Assembly: GCA_015522765.1 (NCBI GenBank)
Contig: WALR01000104.1
Location: 1 to 5,131 of the forward strand
Direction of reading: 5' to 3'
Length of the DNA: 5,131 bases
DNA from: Candidatus Woesearchaeota archaeon
GTDB lineage: Archaea > Nanobdellota > Nanobdellia > Woesearchaeales > WALR01
Within the stretch, counting starts at the first letter, position 1, and every line of letters starts with the position of its first letter. Under the pieces are notes generated by a model. That model worked only from the letters and a program-made list of their open reading frames with translations, was not told where the DNA came from and ran no database searches. A program made the translations under genes and the position numbers. Shown here one piece after another: positions 1 through 5,125 of the stretch.

Positions 1-6
1 ATACAT
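1..6 (-). CDS. Start of a further gene, cut by the window edge (probably exosome subunit Rrp4)
   Basis: On the minus strand the SBDS stop codon overlaps a new ATG in a TAATG arrangement (stop at 8-6, ATG at 6-4). A Shine-Dalgarno-like GAGGAT at 17-12 gives about 7 bases of spacing to this ATG. Only two codons (Met-Tyr) are visible, so the product cannot be read. In the conserved archaeal exosome superoperon the gene after SBDS is normally rrp4, the RNA-binding cap subunit of the exosome. The identity is therefore an inference from gene order. The overlap suggests translational coupling to SBDS. Confidence 0.4.
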
Positions 7-713
7 TATTTATCCTCTTTTACCTCTAAATCGCCATGTGTGACCTCATTAAGCCTGTCTATTAATTCCTGGCTTATCCCTGATGTCGCCTCTACTTTAA
101 CCCTTAATGAGCCGTCATTGAGCCATTCCTCTGATTTGGTCTCTGTAAGCCCCTTTATTATCCCGTACGCCTTTCCGCTGAAAGAAGCAGGGATTATCAG
201 CGTAAGCTTCTTTGTCTCAAACCTCAATGGAAGAATTGCCCTTATCCTCTTAACAACATCATTAAGCTGCTCATCCGCACTCTTTCTCTCGTCAATGATA
301 ACCCTCGCTTCCTCAAGGGCCGCCTCTATCCTTGAAGCCGGATGGGGAGCATTTGTTCCCGGGTCTATGGCATTCTCATGTATCATCTCAACTATCCTTC
401 TTCTCTTTTCCTCTCTCTCCTTCCTCCTGTAATCCGCATTTAGCTGAACCTCTCCTTTATGGAGTATTATCTCTGCTATCTTGTTAATGTCCGATGTTGA
501 GAAGACCTCTTTCAGCTCGTGGTCAGAGACTACCATTCCCTTCTTTGCGTCAGAGAAAACCTTCCATGCGAGCAGAACATCATCAAGCTCCACGCTTTCC
601 CCCTTTATGTACGATGCCGCCTTGTCAGGGTCGATAACTATCTCGAAGTGCCTGCCGTTCCTGACGAGTCTTGCTATGTTTATATGCTCCTTTTTGTCTC
701 CCTGCCTGTCCAT
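6..713 (-). CDS. sdo1: SBDS family ribosome maturation protein (Sdo1 homologue)
   Basis: This 235-residue protein is the archaeal homologue of SBDS/Sdo1. In eukaryotes that protein works with the EFL1 GTPase to release eIF6 from the 60S subunit; the archaeal protein is thought to act in late large-subunit maturation or RNA metabolism. The length fits the archaeal family and three domains can be placed. An N-terminal FYSH domain covers about residues 9-95 (GRHFEIVIDPD and an LHKGEVQLNADYRRKERE linker). A central helical domain covers about 96-165 and holds the family motif PHPASRIEAALEEA near 123-136. A C-terminal ferredoxin-like RNA-binding domain covers about 166-232 (LPLRFETKKLTLIIP, SFSGKAYGIIKGLT). 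The ATG at 713 follows psmA by 20 bases, with a weak SD-like GGGAT at 723-719. It is probably co-transcribed with psmA and pop5. No key motif appears damaged. Confidence 0.95.
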   Translation of the reverse strand: MDRQGDKKEHINIARLVRNGRHFEIVIDPDKAASYIKGESVELDDVLLAWKVFSDAKKGMVVSDHELKEVFSTSDINKIAEIILHKGEVQLNADYRRKEREEKRRRIVEMIHENAIDPGTNAPHPASRIEAALEEARVIIDERKSADEQLNDVVKRIRAILPLRFETKKLTLIIPASFSGKAYGIIKGLTETKSEEWLNDGSLRVKVEATSGISQELIDRLNEVTHGDLEVKEDK

Positions 714-733
714 GTTTTATCCCTGATTCCTTA

Positions 734-1465
734 TTATTTCTTGAATTTTGCGATAATCTTTTTTATTTCCTCTTTGTTGAGCTTGGTGAATACTTTATCC
801 TTGGCTTTTATGTACGCTATGTCCAGCCTGTTCTCGTTCAGCTCTTCCTTTCCTATGAACTTCATCAACGCCTTGACAGCCATGTTCATTGCCTGCTCAA
901 GTGTCATATCCTCCTTGTACTCTTTCTTAAGAACCTCTTCAACCTCTGCCTCGCCTTCACCCACCGCTGTCGCTTTATACTGGAAGTATATCCCTGTCGG
1001 GTCTGTCTCAAAGAGCTTTGGCCCATTCTTATCCACTCCTGCTATTAGTATGCTCACGCCGAAGGGCCTCACCCCTCCTGACTGGGTAAATGCCTGTTTC
1101 ACATTGCATATGTCCTTAACTATCGAGAGAACATCTATCGGTGTGTCATATGTCACCCTGTGCTGCTGGGCTACTAGCTGAGCCCTCTCTATGAGTATCC
1201 TCGCGTCGCTGACTATCCCGCTTGCTGTTGCGGCTATGTGCTCATCCACCTTGAATATCTTCTCCACACTTTCAGGCACGACGAGACCGTCAATTATCCT
1301 CTTGTCCGTTACAAGGACCACTCCCTCTTTGCACGCCACGCCTATCGCGGTTGACCCCTGCCTTACGGTCTTCTTTGCGTATTCCACCTGAAGGAGTCTC
1401 CCGTCAGGGCTGAACATCGTGATTGTCCTGTCATACCCCATCATCTGATGGCTCATTGTTTCCAT
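734..1465 (-). CDS. psmA: 20S proteasome alpha subunit
   Basis: This is the alpha subunit of the archaeal 20S proteasome. It forms the heptameric outer rings that gate substrate entry and dock ATPases such as PAN or Cdc48. With the ATG at 1465 the protein has 243 residues, close to the usual 230-250. The alpha signature YDRTITMFSPDGRLLQVEYA spans residues 11-30 and includes the YDR gating residues. SVEKI places Lys69 at the position of Thermoplasma Lys66, which binds the C-terminal HbYX motif of the ATPases. GVRPFGVS is near 131-138. There is no N-terminal catalytic threonine, as expected for alpha and not beta. The open frame extends to a GTG at 1474, but that codon lies inside the Shine-Dalgarno GGGTGA at 1476-1471, which is 5 bases from the ATG at 1465; I therefore chose the ATG. 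The beta subunit is not in this window. It lies between pop5 (35-base gap) and SBDS (20-base gap), as in the archaeal exosome superoperon. Confidence 0.96.
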   Translation of the reverse strand: METMSHQMMGYDRTITMFSPDGRLLQVEYAKKTVRQGSTAIGVACKEGVVLVTDKRIIDGLVVPESVEKIFKVDEHIAATASGIVSDARILIERAQLVAQQHRVTYDTPIDVLSIVKDICNVKQAFTQSGGVRPFGVSILIAGVDKNGPKLFETDPTGIYFQYKATAVGEGEAEVEEVLKKEYKEDMTLEQAMNMAVKALMKFIGKEELNENRLDIAYIKAKDKVFTKLNKEEIKKIIAKFKK

Positions 1466-1470
1466 GTGTC

Positions 1471-1476
1471 TCACCC
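1471..1476 (-). promoter_or_regulatory. Shine-Dalgarno site that fixes the psmA start
   Basis: On the minus strand GGGTGA is followed by five bases and then the ATG at 1465. This is the spacing expected for archaeal 16S rRNA pairing. It argues against the upstream GTG at 1474, which overlaps the site, and against the ATG at 1456, which is about 14 bases away. Confidence 0.75.
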
Positions 1477-1500
1477 TTTAATCTTCATAATTTACTTTAA

Positions 1501-1845
1501 TCAGGCGCCTATCCATTTCTCCCTTGCCTTCTTTAATATTCCGCTTGCGCCCACACTAAAAACCCTTGCTCTCCCCCCATTAATGTTTCTTATGAAAAGG
1601 AGGCTTGCCCTTAACTTGTTAAGACTTTTCCTGCTCACCCTTATTATCCCCTTCTGCTCTTTCATATTCCAGCTTTTTGGCAGCGCCATAAGCCCTGCCT
1701 CTGCGCTCCCGATTATCCCTGCGAATTCCATTAAATTGTTGTCTACCGCCAGGAAGGCATCCCTATATGAAATTCTTTTCTCTGATTCAACCCTAAATGC
1801 CAGGTAGCGTTTTTTTTCTTTTAGTACAGGAGACAATGGCCTCAT
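1501..1845 (-). CDS. rnp2: RNase P protein subunit Pop5 (RNase P component 2)
   Basis: This 114-residue protein matches the archaeal Pop5 subunit of RNase P. Pop5 pairs with Rpp30 and supports the catalytic domain of the RNase P RNA during removal of tRNA 5' leaders. Family features are LKEKKRYLAFRV at residues 8-19, the block KGIIRVSRKSLNKLRASLLFI at 65-85 and SVGASGILKKAREKW at 97-111. The length is typical, and the fold is expected to be RRM-like. The ATG at 1845 is preceded by GAGG at 1857-1854, 8 bases away. The gene opens the pop5-psmA-SBDS unit and has its own TATA box upstream, at 1922-1929. Its partner Rpp30 is not in this window. Pop5 proteins diverge strongly, so the assignment rests on these motifs and on the very characteristic neighbourhood. 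Confidence 0.92.
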   Translation of the reverse strand: MRPLSPVLKEKKRYLAFRVESEKRISYRDAFLAVDNNLMEFAGIIGSAEAGLMALPKSWNMKEQKGIIRVSRKSLNKLRASLLFIRNINGGRARVFSVGASGILKKAREKWIGA

Positions 1846-1905
1846 TTATTCTGCCTCTTCCTGAGAAGTTGAGTGTTTCTTCCTCTCCCCCTTCTCTCTT
1901 TGTTA
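1846..1905 (-). other. Purine-rich 5' leader of pop5
   Basis: Between the expected transcription start (about 1895-1900) and the pop5 ATG, the minus strand is strongly purine-rich over 1876-1904. This tract contains SD-like GGGGGAG and GAGG runs about 35-45 bases before the ATG, with no start codon suitably placed for them. A small CTTC/GAAG hairpin (1868-1865 with 1860-1857, four-base loop) ends on the real SD GAGG at 1857-1854. An upstream GAAG can compete for the same CTTC. The pairing is short, so any regulatory role is speculative. Confidence 0.3.
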
Positions 1906-1921
1906 TAGAGTAATCTGCTTT

Positions 1922-1929
1922 TTTATAAA
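1922..1929 (-). promoter_or_regulatory. TATA box for the pop5-psmA-SBDS transcript
   Basis: The palindromic TTTATAAA, flanked by an A-run on the minus strand, is a near-ideal archaeal TATA box. It lies just downstream of the uS15 stop codon and about 75-80 bases upstream of the pop5 ATG. Transcription would start roughly 25 bases downstream, near 1895-1900, giving a leader of about 50 bases. Because the box is palindromic, its direction is inferred from the gene it precedes. No T-rich terminator separates it from uS15, so read-through from uS15 is also likely. Confidence 0.6.
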
Positions 1930-1946
1930 TCTTGTGTTTATCCCTA

Positions 1947-2402
1947 TCATTCCACCATGAGCCCTGCTACCTTTACATCATACTTCCAGCTGACCGGCAG
2001 CCTGCCTTCCTTCTTGTAGTAGTTGACGAGTCTTTTTATCTTTGACTCGGTAAGCTGGAGCCCCCTCAGTGCTGTCATGTCCTTATGGTTGGTCTCAAGG
2101 TGTTTTCTTATCATAACGCTCCTCTTTATGAGAGCCATCAGGTCGTCAGGCACCTCGCCTGCAAGTTTGTGCTCCTCGATTATCCTGCTAATCTTCTTCT
2201 TGCATATATCCTCCACGCTTCCCACTCCGTACTGGTCCCTCAGTATTAAGCCTATCCTTGAGGCGTTCTTCCCTTCCTTTGCCAGCTTTACCACGAGCAT
2301 CTCCACTTCCTTTGGCTTGTGTCTCAGCCAGCTTGGGCTTGCTCCCTTAAGGGGCTTCTTGCTCCTTGACTTTCCCCTCTTCCTTGAGTATAATCTCGCC
2401 AT
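1947..2402 (-). CDS. rps15: 30S ribosomal protein uS15 (S15p/S13e)
   Basis: This 151-residue protein is the archaeal/eukaryal form of small-subunit protein uS15, which binds helix 22 of 16S rRNA and helps organise the central domain. Family marks are the basic start MARLYSRKRGKS, SWLRHKPKEVE at residues 24-34, GLILRDQYGV at 51-60 and the conserved rRNA-binding block HLETNHKDMTALRGLQLTES at 101-120. It ends with KIKRLVNYYKKEGRLPVSWKYD at about 121-142. In bacterial S15 the equivalent block is HLxxHxxDxxxxxGL. The long N-terminal extension relative to bacterial S15 (about 89 residues) is normal for archaea. The ATG at 2402 follows a strong SD GGGTGAT at 2412-2406. The gene has its own promoter and a structured leader of about 100 bases. 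In many archaea uS15 sits with rps3ae or a RecJ-like gene; here it sits directly before pop5. Confidence 0.96.
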   Translation of the reverse strand: MARLYSRKRGKSRSKKPLKGASPSWLRHKPKEVEMLVVKLAKEGKNASRIGLILRDQYGVGSVEDICKKKISRIIEEHKLAGEVPDDLMALIKRSVMIRKHLETNHKDMTALRGLQLTESKIKRLVNYYKKEGRLPVSWKYDVKVAGLMVE

Positions 2403-2405
2403 ATT

Positions 2406-2412
2406 ATCACCC
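2406..2412 (-). promoter_or_regulatory. Shine-Dalgarno site of uS15
   Basis: GGGTGAT on the minus strand lies 3-4 bases before the ATG at 2402, and its core GGTGA is the canonical archaeal SD. It overlaps the TGA stop (2409-2407) of a possible six-codon reading frame starting at 2427. Confidence 0.7.
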
Positions 2413-2439
2413 TTCCAGTCTTACCATAAATGCTTTGAC

Positions 2440-2463
2440 GAAGCACAGAAAAAGCTGTGCCTC
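2440..2463 (-). other. Inverted repeat: 9-bp hairpin with a U-rich loop in the uS15 leader
   Basis: GAGGCACAG and CTGTGCTTC are complementary across a six-base CTTTTT loop, with one G-U pair; the inner six pairs are perfect. The element lies 38 bases upstream of the uS15 ATG. It is not followed by a T-run on the transcript strand, so it does not look like an intrinsic terminator. An RNA structure in the leader is the simplest reading. Confidence 0.55.
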
Positions 2464-2526
2464 CAGTATAAGCAAGCCCTTAAAGGACCGGCTTATCCCT
2501 CGGTAGCACATGGGAGTGCATTCCTG

Positions 2527-2539
2527 TTTTTAAATATTT
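2527..2539 (-). promoter_or_regulatory. TATA-type promoter of rps15
   Basis: On the minus strand AAATATTTAAAAA at 2539-2527 resembles the archaeal TATA element. It lies in the 182-base gap between the glycosyltransferase stop and the uS15 start. Initiation about 25 bases downstream would fall near 2500-2510 and give a leader of about 100 bases. A second candidate, TTATAAAAAATA at 2572-2561, lies further upstream and would give a longer transcript. No BRE can be called with confidence. Confidence 0.5.
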
Positions 2540-2584
2540 GGGTTGGCCGTCTGATTTTCCCTATTTTTTATAACATTCTATGAA

Positions 2585-3754
2585 TTACCCATTAGTGGCT
2601 TCCCTCAATAGCGAGATAATCTTCTCCTTGTTCTTGCGAAAGTTGTATTCCTCGAGTATTGTTTCTCTTGCGTTTCTCCCCAGCTTCTTCATGAGCTTTT
2701 CATTCTTAAGTAAAGCCAGCAGTTTAAGGCTGAGAACCAGATAGTTGCCCTTTGGAAAAAACATCCCGTTATACTTCTCTTTTATGTAATGCTTAACATG
2801 CCCCACAGGGGTTACAATTACTGGTATTGCACATGCCATTGCCTCCATTGTTGATAATGAGCTTGTCTCTGTAAGCGAGGGGAGGACATAAATGTCCATT
2901 GCATCGAGATATAACTTGACATTGTTTGTGTTCCCCACGAACATTATGTTGGGCGCCCTTTTGAACATTGCCTCAATCCTTCTTATGCCCGAGCCGACAA
3001 CCATGAGAAGCACATCGTCGTGTTCATTCGCCACCCTCAGAAATGCCCTGTAGAGTGTTGCAAGGTCCTTTTCCCTTCCTATTCTCCCTGTGTATCCTAT
3101 TACCTTTTTTGAGGGGGGTATGCCGAGTTTTTTCTTTGCCGCCTCCTTTGATTTAGTGGGGGAGAACTTCTCAACATCCACGCCTAAATGCGCCACTTTT
3201 ATTTCTGCCTTAATCCCATTCATGATTAACTTCTCCTTAGCCTCCTCGTCGGGCACGATTATCCTGCTGGCTTTATTGTAGAAAAACCGCGACAGCCTCC
3301 TTACTACAAAGGGTGAGATTAGACGGAGCGGGTTCCATCGGGGCATGCTGTCTCTTGCAAGCTCCCATTCAAAGCTGTGAATGGTGGCTACAAGTGGCTT
3401 GTCAAAGTGCTTCGCCAGCAGTATTCCGAGCACTCCCATAGGCATTATTGCCTGTGTCCACACAATATCGGCTTTCTTTACAGCCCTCTTTATGGTCGAG
3501 AACGCGAATCTCGTAAAATAGTAATCGCTTACCCTTATCCTGGAGCTCTTTACCCTTATAATCTTGTATCTTTTCTCTTTGTCAACCCAGCCCTCAAATC
3601 CGGGAAAAAGCGGGGCGATGACTTCCACATCAAACTCATCTGTAAGCTCGGGTATAATCTCGTGGAGGAACCTGGCTATGCCGTCCCACCGCGGGGTAAA
3701 CGCGTCAGTGGGTATTAAAAGACGCTTCTTTTTATTCCCATATCTTCCGGCCAT
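2585..3754 (-). CDS. Family 4 glycosyltransferase (GT-B fold, retaining)
   Basis: This 389-residue protein is a GT4-type glycosyltransferase that should transfer a sugar from a nucleotide-sugar donor; acceptor and sugar are unknown. The N-terminal acceptor domain (about 1-195) has the glycine-containing entry PTDAFTPRWDGIARF at 15-29 and the conserved His126 in VATIHSFEW. The C-terminal donor domain (about 196-385) has GYTGRIGREKD at 220-230, with Arg224 and Lys229 expected to contact the donor phosphates. It also has the E-x7-E motif (Glu296, Glu304) in LPSLTETSSLSTMEAMACAIPVI. There is no signal peptide or transmembrane segment, so it is probably cytosolic or on the inner membrane face. It starts 5 bases after the PIG-L stop, with an SD-like AAGGT six bases before the ATG. 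Pairing with a PIG-L protein recalls PIG-A/PIG-L, MshA/MshB and BshA/BshB, which suggests an N-acetylhexosamine donor; that is inference. Confidence 0.92.
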   Translation of the reverse strand: MAGRYGNKKKRLLIPTDAFTPRWDGIARFLHEIIPELTDEFDVEVIAPLFPGFEGWVDKEKRYKIIRVKSSRIRVSDYYFTRFAFSTIKRAVKKADIVWTQAIMPMGVLGILLAKHFDKPLVATIHSFEWELARDSMPRWNPLRLISPFVVRRLSRFFYNKASRIIVPDEEAKEKLIMNGIKAEIKVAHLGVDVEKFSPTKSKEAAKKKLGIPPSKKVIGYTGRIGREKDLATLYRAFLRVANEHDDVLLMVVGSGIRRIEAMFKRAPNIMFVGNTNNVKLYLDAMDIYVLPSLTETSSLSTMEAMACAIPVIVTPVGHVKHYIKEKYNGMFFPKGNYLVLSLKLLALLKNEKLMKKLGRNARETILEEYNFRKNKEKIISLLREATNG

Positions 3755-3759
3755 TCTTT

Positions 3760-4437
3760 CTACCTTATCCTGTAAAATACCTCTGCATACCTCATATGGT
3801 TCTTTAAGCCGTTAATAAATGCCTTGAGATAGACATTCCAGACCAGGGCGCTCATCGCCATCCACTGGCTCTTATGGCACTGTATCGCCTTCTTCTTGTC
3901 GCTGAATGTGTCGGTTATGTCAACGACGAGCATGGGGTGGTCCGACGAAAACCTGAATATGTTCCACACATCAAATGAGTAAAGCTCTGGCTTGAAAGAC
4001 GCCTTCTCATACGCCTCAACTATAATCCTGTTAACTGCCTTATGGTCAGGATGTATGTCTCCGGCGGAGTGGGTGAACACCTTAACCGGCTTAAGAGAGT
4101 CGATTATTCCGCTTATCTCTTCTGTGAGGTTGCGCTGTTTGGCCTGCTCGATAAACCGCCCCTCTTCAAGACCGAAGAATATGAGGGATTTCCCCCCTAT
4201 AAACTTGTCCGCCTCCCTCGCCTCCTTAACCCTGGTGGCTGTCGCGACCCTCTTCTTAAGCCAGGGATGGCTTTTCTCGCCGTATGAGAATATGTATGTA
4301 TGAATATTGAATCCTTCCCTGGCGTATTTTATGAGGGCGCCTCCCGCTCCCAAAACCTGATCGTCATTGTGGGCGCAGAAAACAACTATATTCCTGCTTT
4401 TTGTTATATGTCCCTCTTTGCTATTCTTCTTTTCCAT
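3760..4437 (-). CDS. PIG-L/LmbE family N-deacetylase
   Basis: This 225-residue protein belongs to the PIG-L (LmbE) family of zinc-dependent N-deacetylases, which remove acetyl groups from GlcNAc conjugates. The core motif is AHNDDQVLGAGG at 22-33, where most members have AHPDDE. His23 and Asp26 are expected zinc ligands and Asp25 the catalytic base. The second motif, THSAGDIHPDH at 122-132, supplies the third zinc histidine. RVKEAREADKFIG at 69-81 and KKKAIQCHKSQ at 181-191 are also typical of the family. There is no signal peptide, so it should be cytosolic. The ATG at 4437 lies 17 bases inside the preceding gene and lacks a clear SD, which suggests translational coupling. The downstream GT4 enzyme probably makes its substrate. 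The Pro-to-Asn and Glu-to-Gln changes leave the metal-binding residues intact, so activity is likely. The substrate is unknown. Confidence 0.9.
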   Translation of the reverse strand: MEKKNSKEGHITKSRNIVVFCAHNDDQVLGAGGALIKYAREGFNIHTYIFSYGEKSHPWLKKRVATATRVKEAREADKFIGGKSLIFFGLEEGRFIEQAKQRNLTEEISGIIDSLKPVKVFTHSAGDIHPDHKAVNRIIVEAYEKASFKPELYSFDVWNIFRFSSDHPMLVVDITDTFSDKKKAIQCHKSQWMAMSALVWNVYLKAFINGLKNHMRYAEVFYRIR

Positions 4438-5125
4438 TCTTATTGGCTAATACAATGATGTTTGAGCGCCCTCTCCTTATTCTTCTTAAGATGCCCTTCT
4501 CCTCGAACTCGCTTATTAAAAGGCTTGCCTTTGCCTCAGAGATGGCGAAGTGTTTCCTTATCTCCTTCTGCATTACCCTCCCGCCCTCTGACCTTATGAA
4601 TTTAACGAGCTCTCCCTCTCCTTTTTCTCCTTCATCGGGCTTTTTTCTTCTGAGTATGAAGAATACGAGAAGGGCAATTACTAAAATAATCATTATTATC
4701 ATTGGGGCGAGGGGAAGGTGGGAGCCCTCTGCCTCATTTGAGGCGATTAATGAGAGGGAGTCATTGTCGGAGAAGAAGTCGCCGAGCGTATCGTCTGTGG
4801 CCGGGAAGAGTACTATGTCAATAGTGTACCCCTTGCTATCGTCTTTGCCTATCTTAATCGTTTTAGAATAGAGGAGGGTTTCTCCCTCCTGTTTGTTGTA
4901 CGCTTTGAGCAGGTATTCTCCTTCAGGAAGCTCAAATGAATAGGTAGCATCCTTTGAGACAATCTCCTGCGGGGGTGTTGTGTTGACAATAACTATTGAC
5001 GAATAGGCGGGATCGAGGTAGGGGGTATAAATATTTCCGCTTACTTTAGCTCCCCGAACCGTGTGGGCCCATATTGACAGCAGAATTAATGTTAATATAA
5101 CCAAGATTATCTTTTGTGATGGCAT
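4421..5125 (-). CDS. Membrane-anchored protein with a C-terminal winged-helix domain (COG2512-like)
   Basis: This 234-residue protein resembles the archaeal membrane-associated HTH regulators grouped in COG2512. A signal peptide is clear at residues 1-26 (hydrophobic core IILVILTLILLSIW, likely cleavage after VRGA). Residues 27-110 are rich in beta strands and look like a small beta-sandwich of the carboxypeptidase-regulatory type (ATYSFELPEGEYLLKAYNK); these would face outside. A transmembrane helix covers about 139-158 and is followed by basic RRKK, which keeps the C-terminus in the cytoplasm. Residues 171-227 form a winged helix (GGRVMQKEIRKHFAISEAKASLLISEFEEKGILRRIRRGRSN), the likely DNA-binding part. 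The ATG at 5125 is only 6 bases from the window end, so upstream signals cannot be judged. It overlaps the PIG-L gene by 17 bases and probably leads the cassette. It could regulate its own operon in response to an envelope signal; that is inference. Confidence 0.8.
   Translation of the reverse strand: MPSQKIILVILTLILLSIWAHTVRGAKVSGNIYTPYLDPAYSSIVIVNTTPPQEIVSKDATYSFELPEGEYLLKAYNKQEGETLLYSKTIKIGKDDSKGYTIDIVLFPATDDTLGDFFSDNDSLSLIASNEAEGSHLPLAPMIIMIILVIALLVFFILRRKKPDEGEKGEGELVKFIRSEGGRVMQKEIRKHFAISEAKASLLISEFEEKGILRRIRRGRSNIIVLANKNGKEE

Larger units (their letters stand above)
2403..2520 (-). promoter_or_regulatory. Structured 5' leader of the uS15 mRNA (candidate regulatory RNA)
   Basis: The leader between the promoter and the uS15 gene can fold into several hairpins. 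The strongest is a 9-bp stem, GAGGCACAG with CTGTGCTTC (2463-2455 with 2448-2440, one G-U pair), closing a CTTTTT loop. Just before it, ATAAGC (2496-2491) pairs with GCTTAT (2473-2468), with further inner pairs and an apical CCT/AGG. A small GCAC/GTGC hairpin at 2519-2506 lies near or before the likely transcription start. GCTT (2444-2441) can instead pair with AAGC (2435-2432), which would break the 9-bp stem. Autogenous control by S15 binding to its own leader is well known in bacteria. Such control here is only an inference. Confidence 0.4.

Noticed and set aside
519..1181. Plus-strand open frame of 220 codons, rich in Ser, Leu and Phe, resembling a membrane protein.
   Set aside because: It is the reverse complement of SBDS and psmA coding sequence. 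The hydrophobic composition comes from antisense reading of charged codons.
2440..2463. Hairpin with T-run as an intrinsic terminator.
   Set aside because: The T-run is in the loop, not after the stem, and the hairpin lies within the leader of an expressed gene.
2456..2520. Possible H/ACA guide RNA: outer pairing TGC-CTCC (2520-2513) with GGAGGCA, an inner AAGCC/GGCTT stem, and ACA placed 15 bases after it.
   Set aside because: The spacing to ACA fits, but there is no K-turn or K-loop, the lower stem has a bulge, and the 5' part overlaps the expected promoter and start region. The ACA is also part of the strong 9-bp hairpin. A leader structure is simpler.
2023..2583. Long plus-strand open frame of 186 codons across the uS15 region.
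   Set aside because: It is antisense to the clear uS15 gene and runs through its promoter. The protein is low-complexity with no recognisable domain, as expected from a shadow frame.
4450..4660. TGATG and CTGA matches on the plus strand that could be C and D boxes of an sRNA.
   Set aside because: They lie about 190 bases apart inside a coding gene and lack C'/D' boxes, so they are chance matches.
5027..5037. TATA-like GGTATAAATAT on the plus strand.
   Set aside because: It is inside the coding sequence of the membrane protein, and no plus-strand gene follows it.
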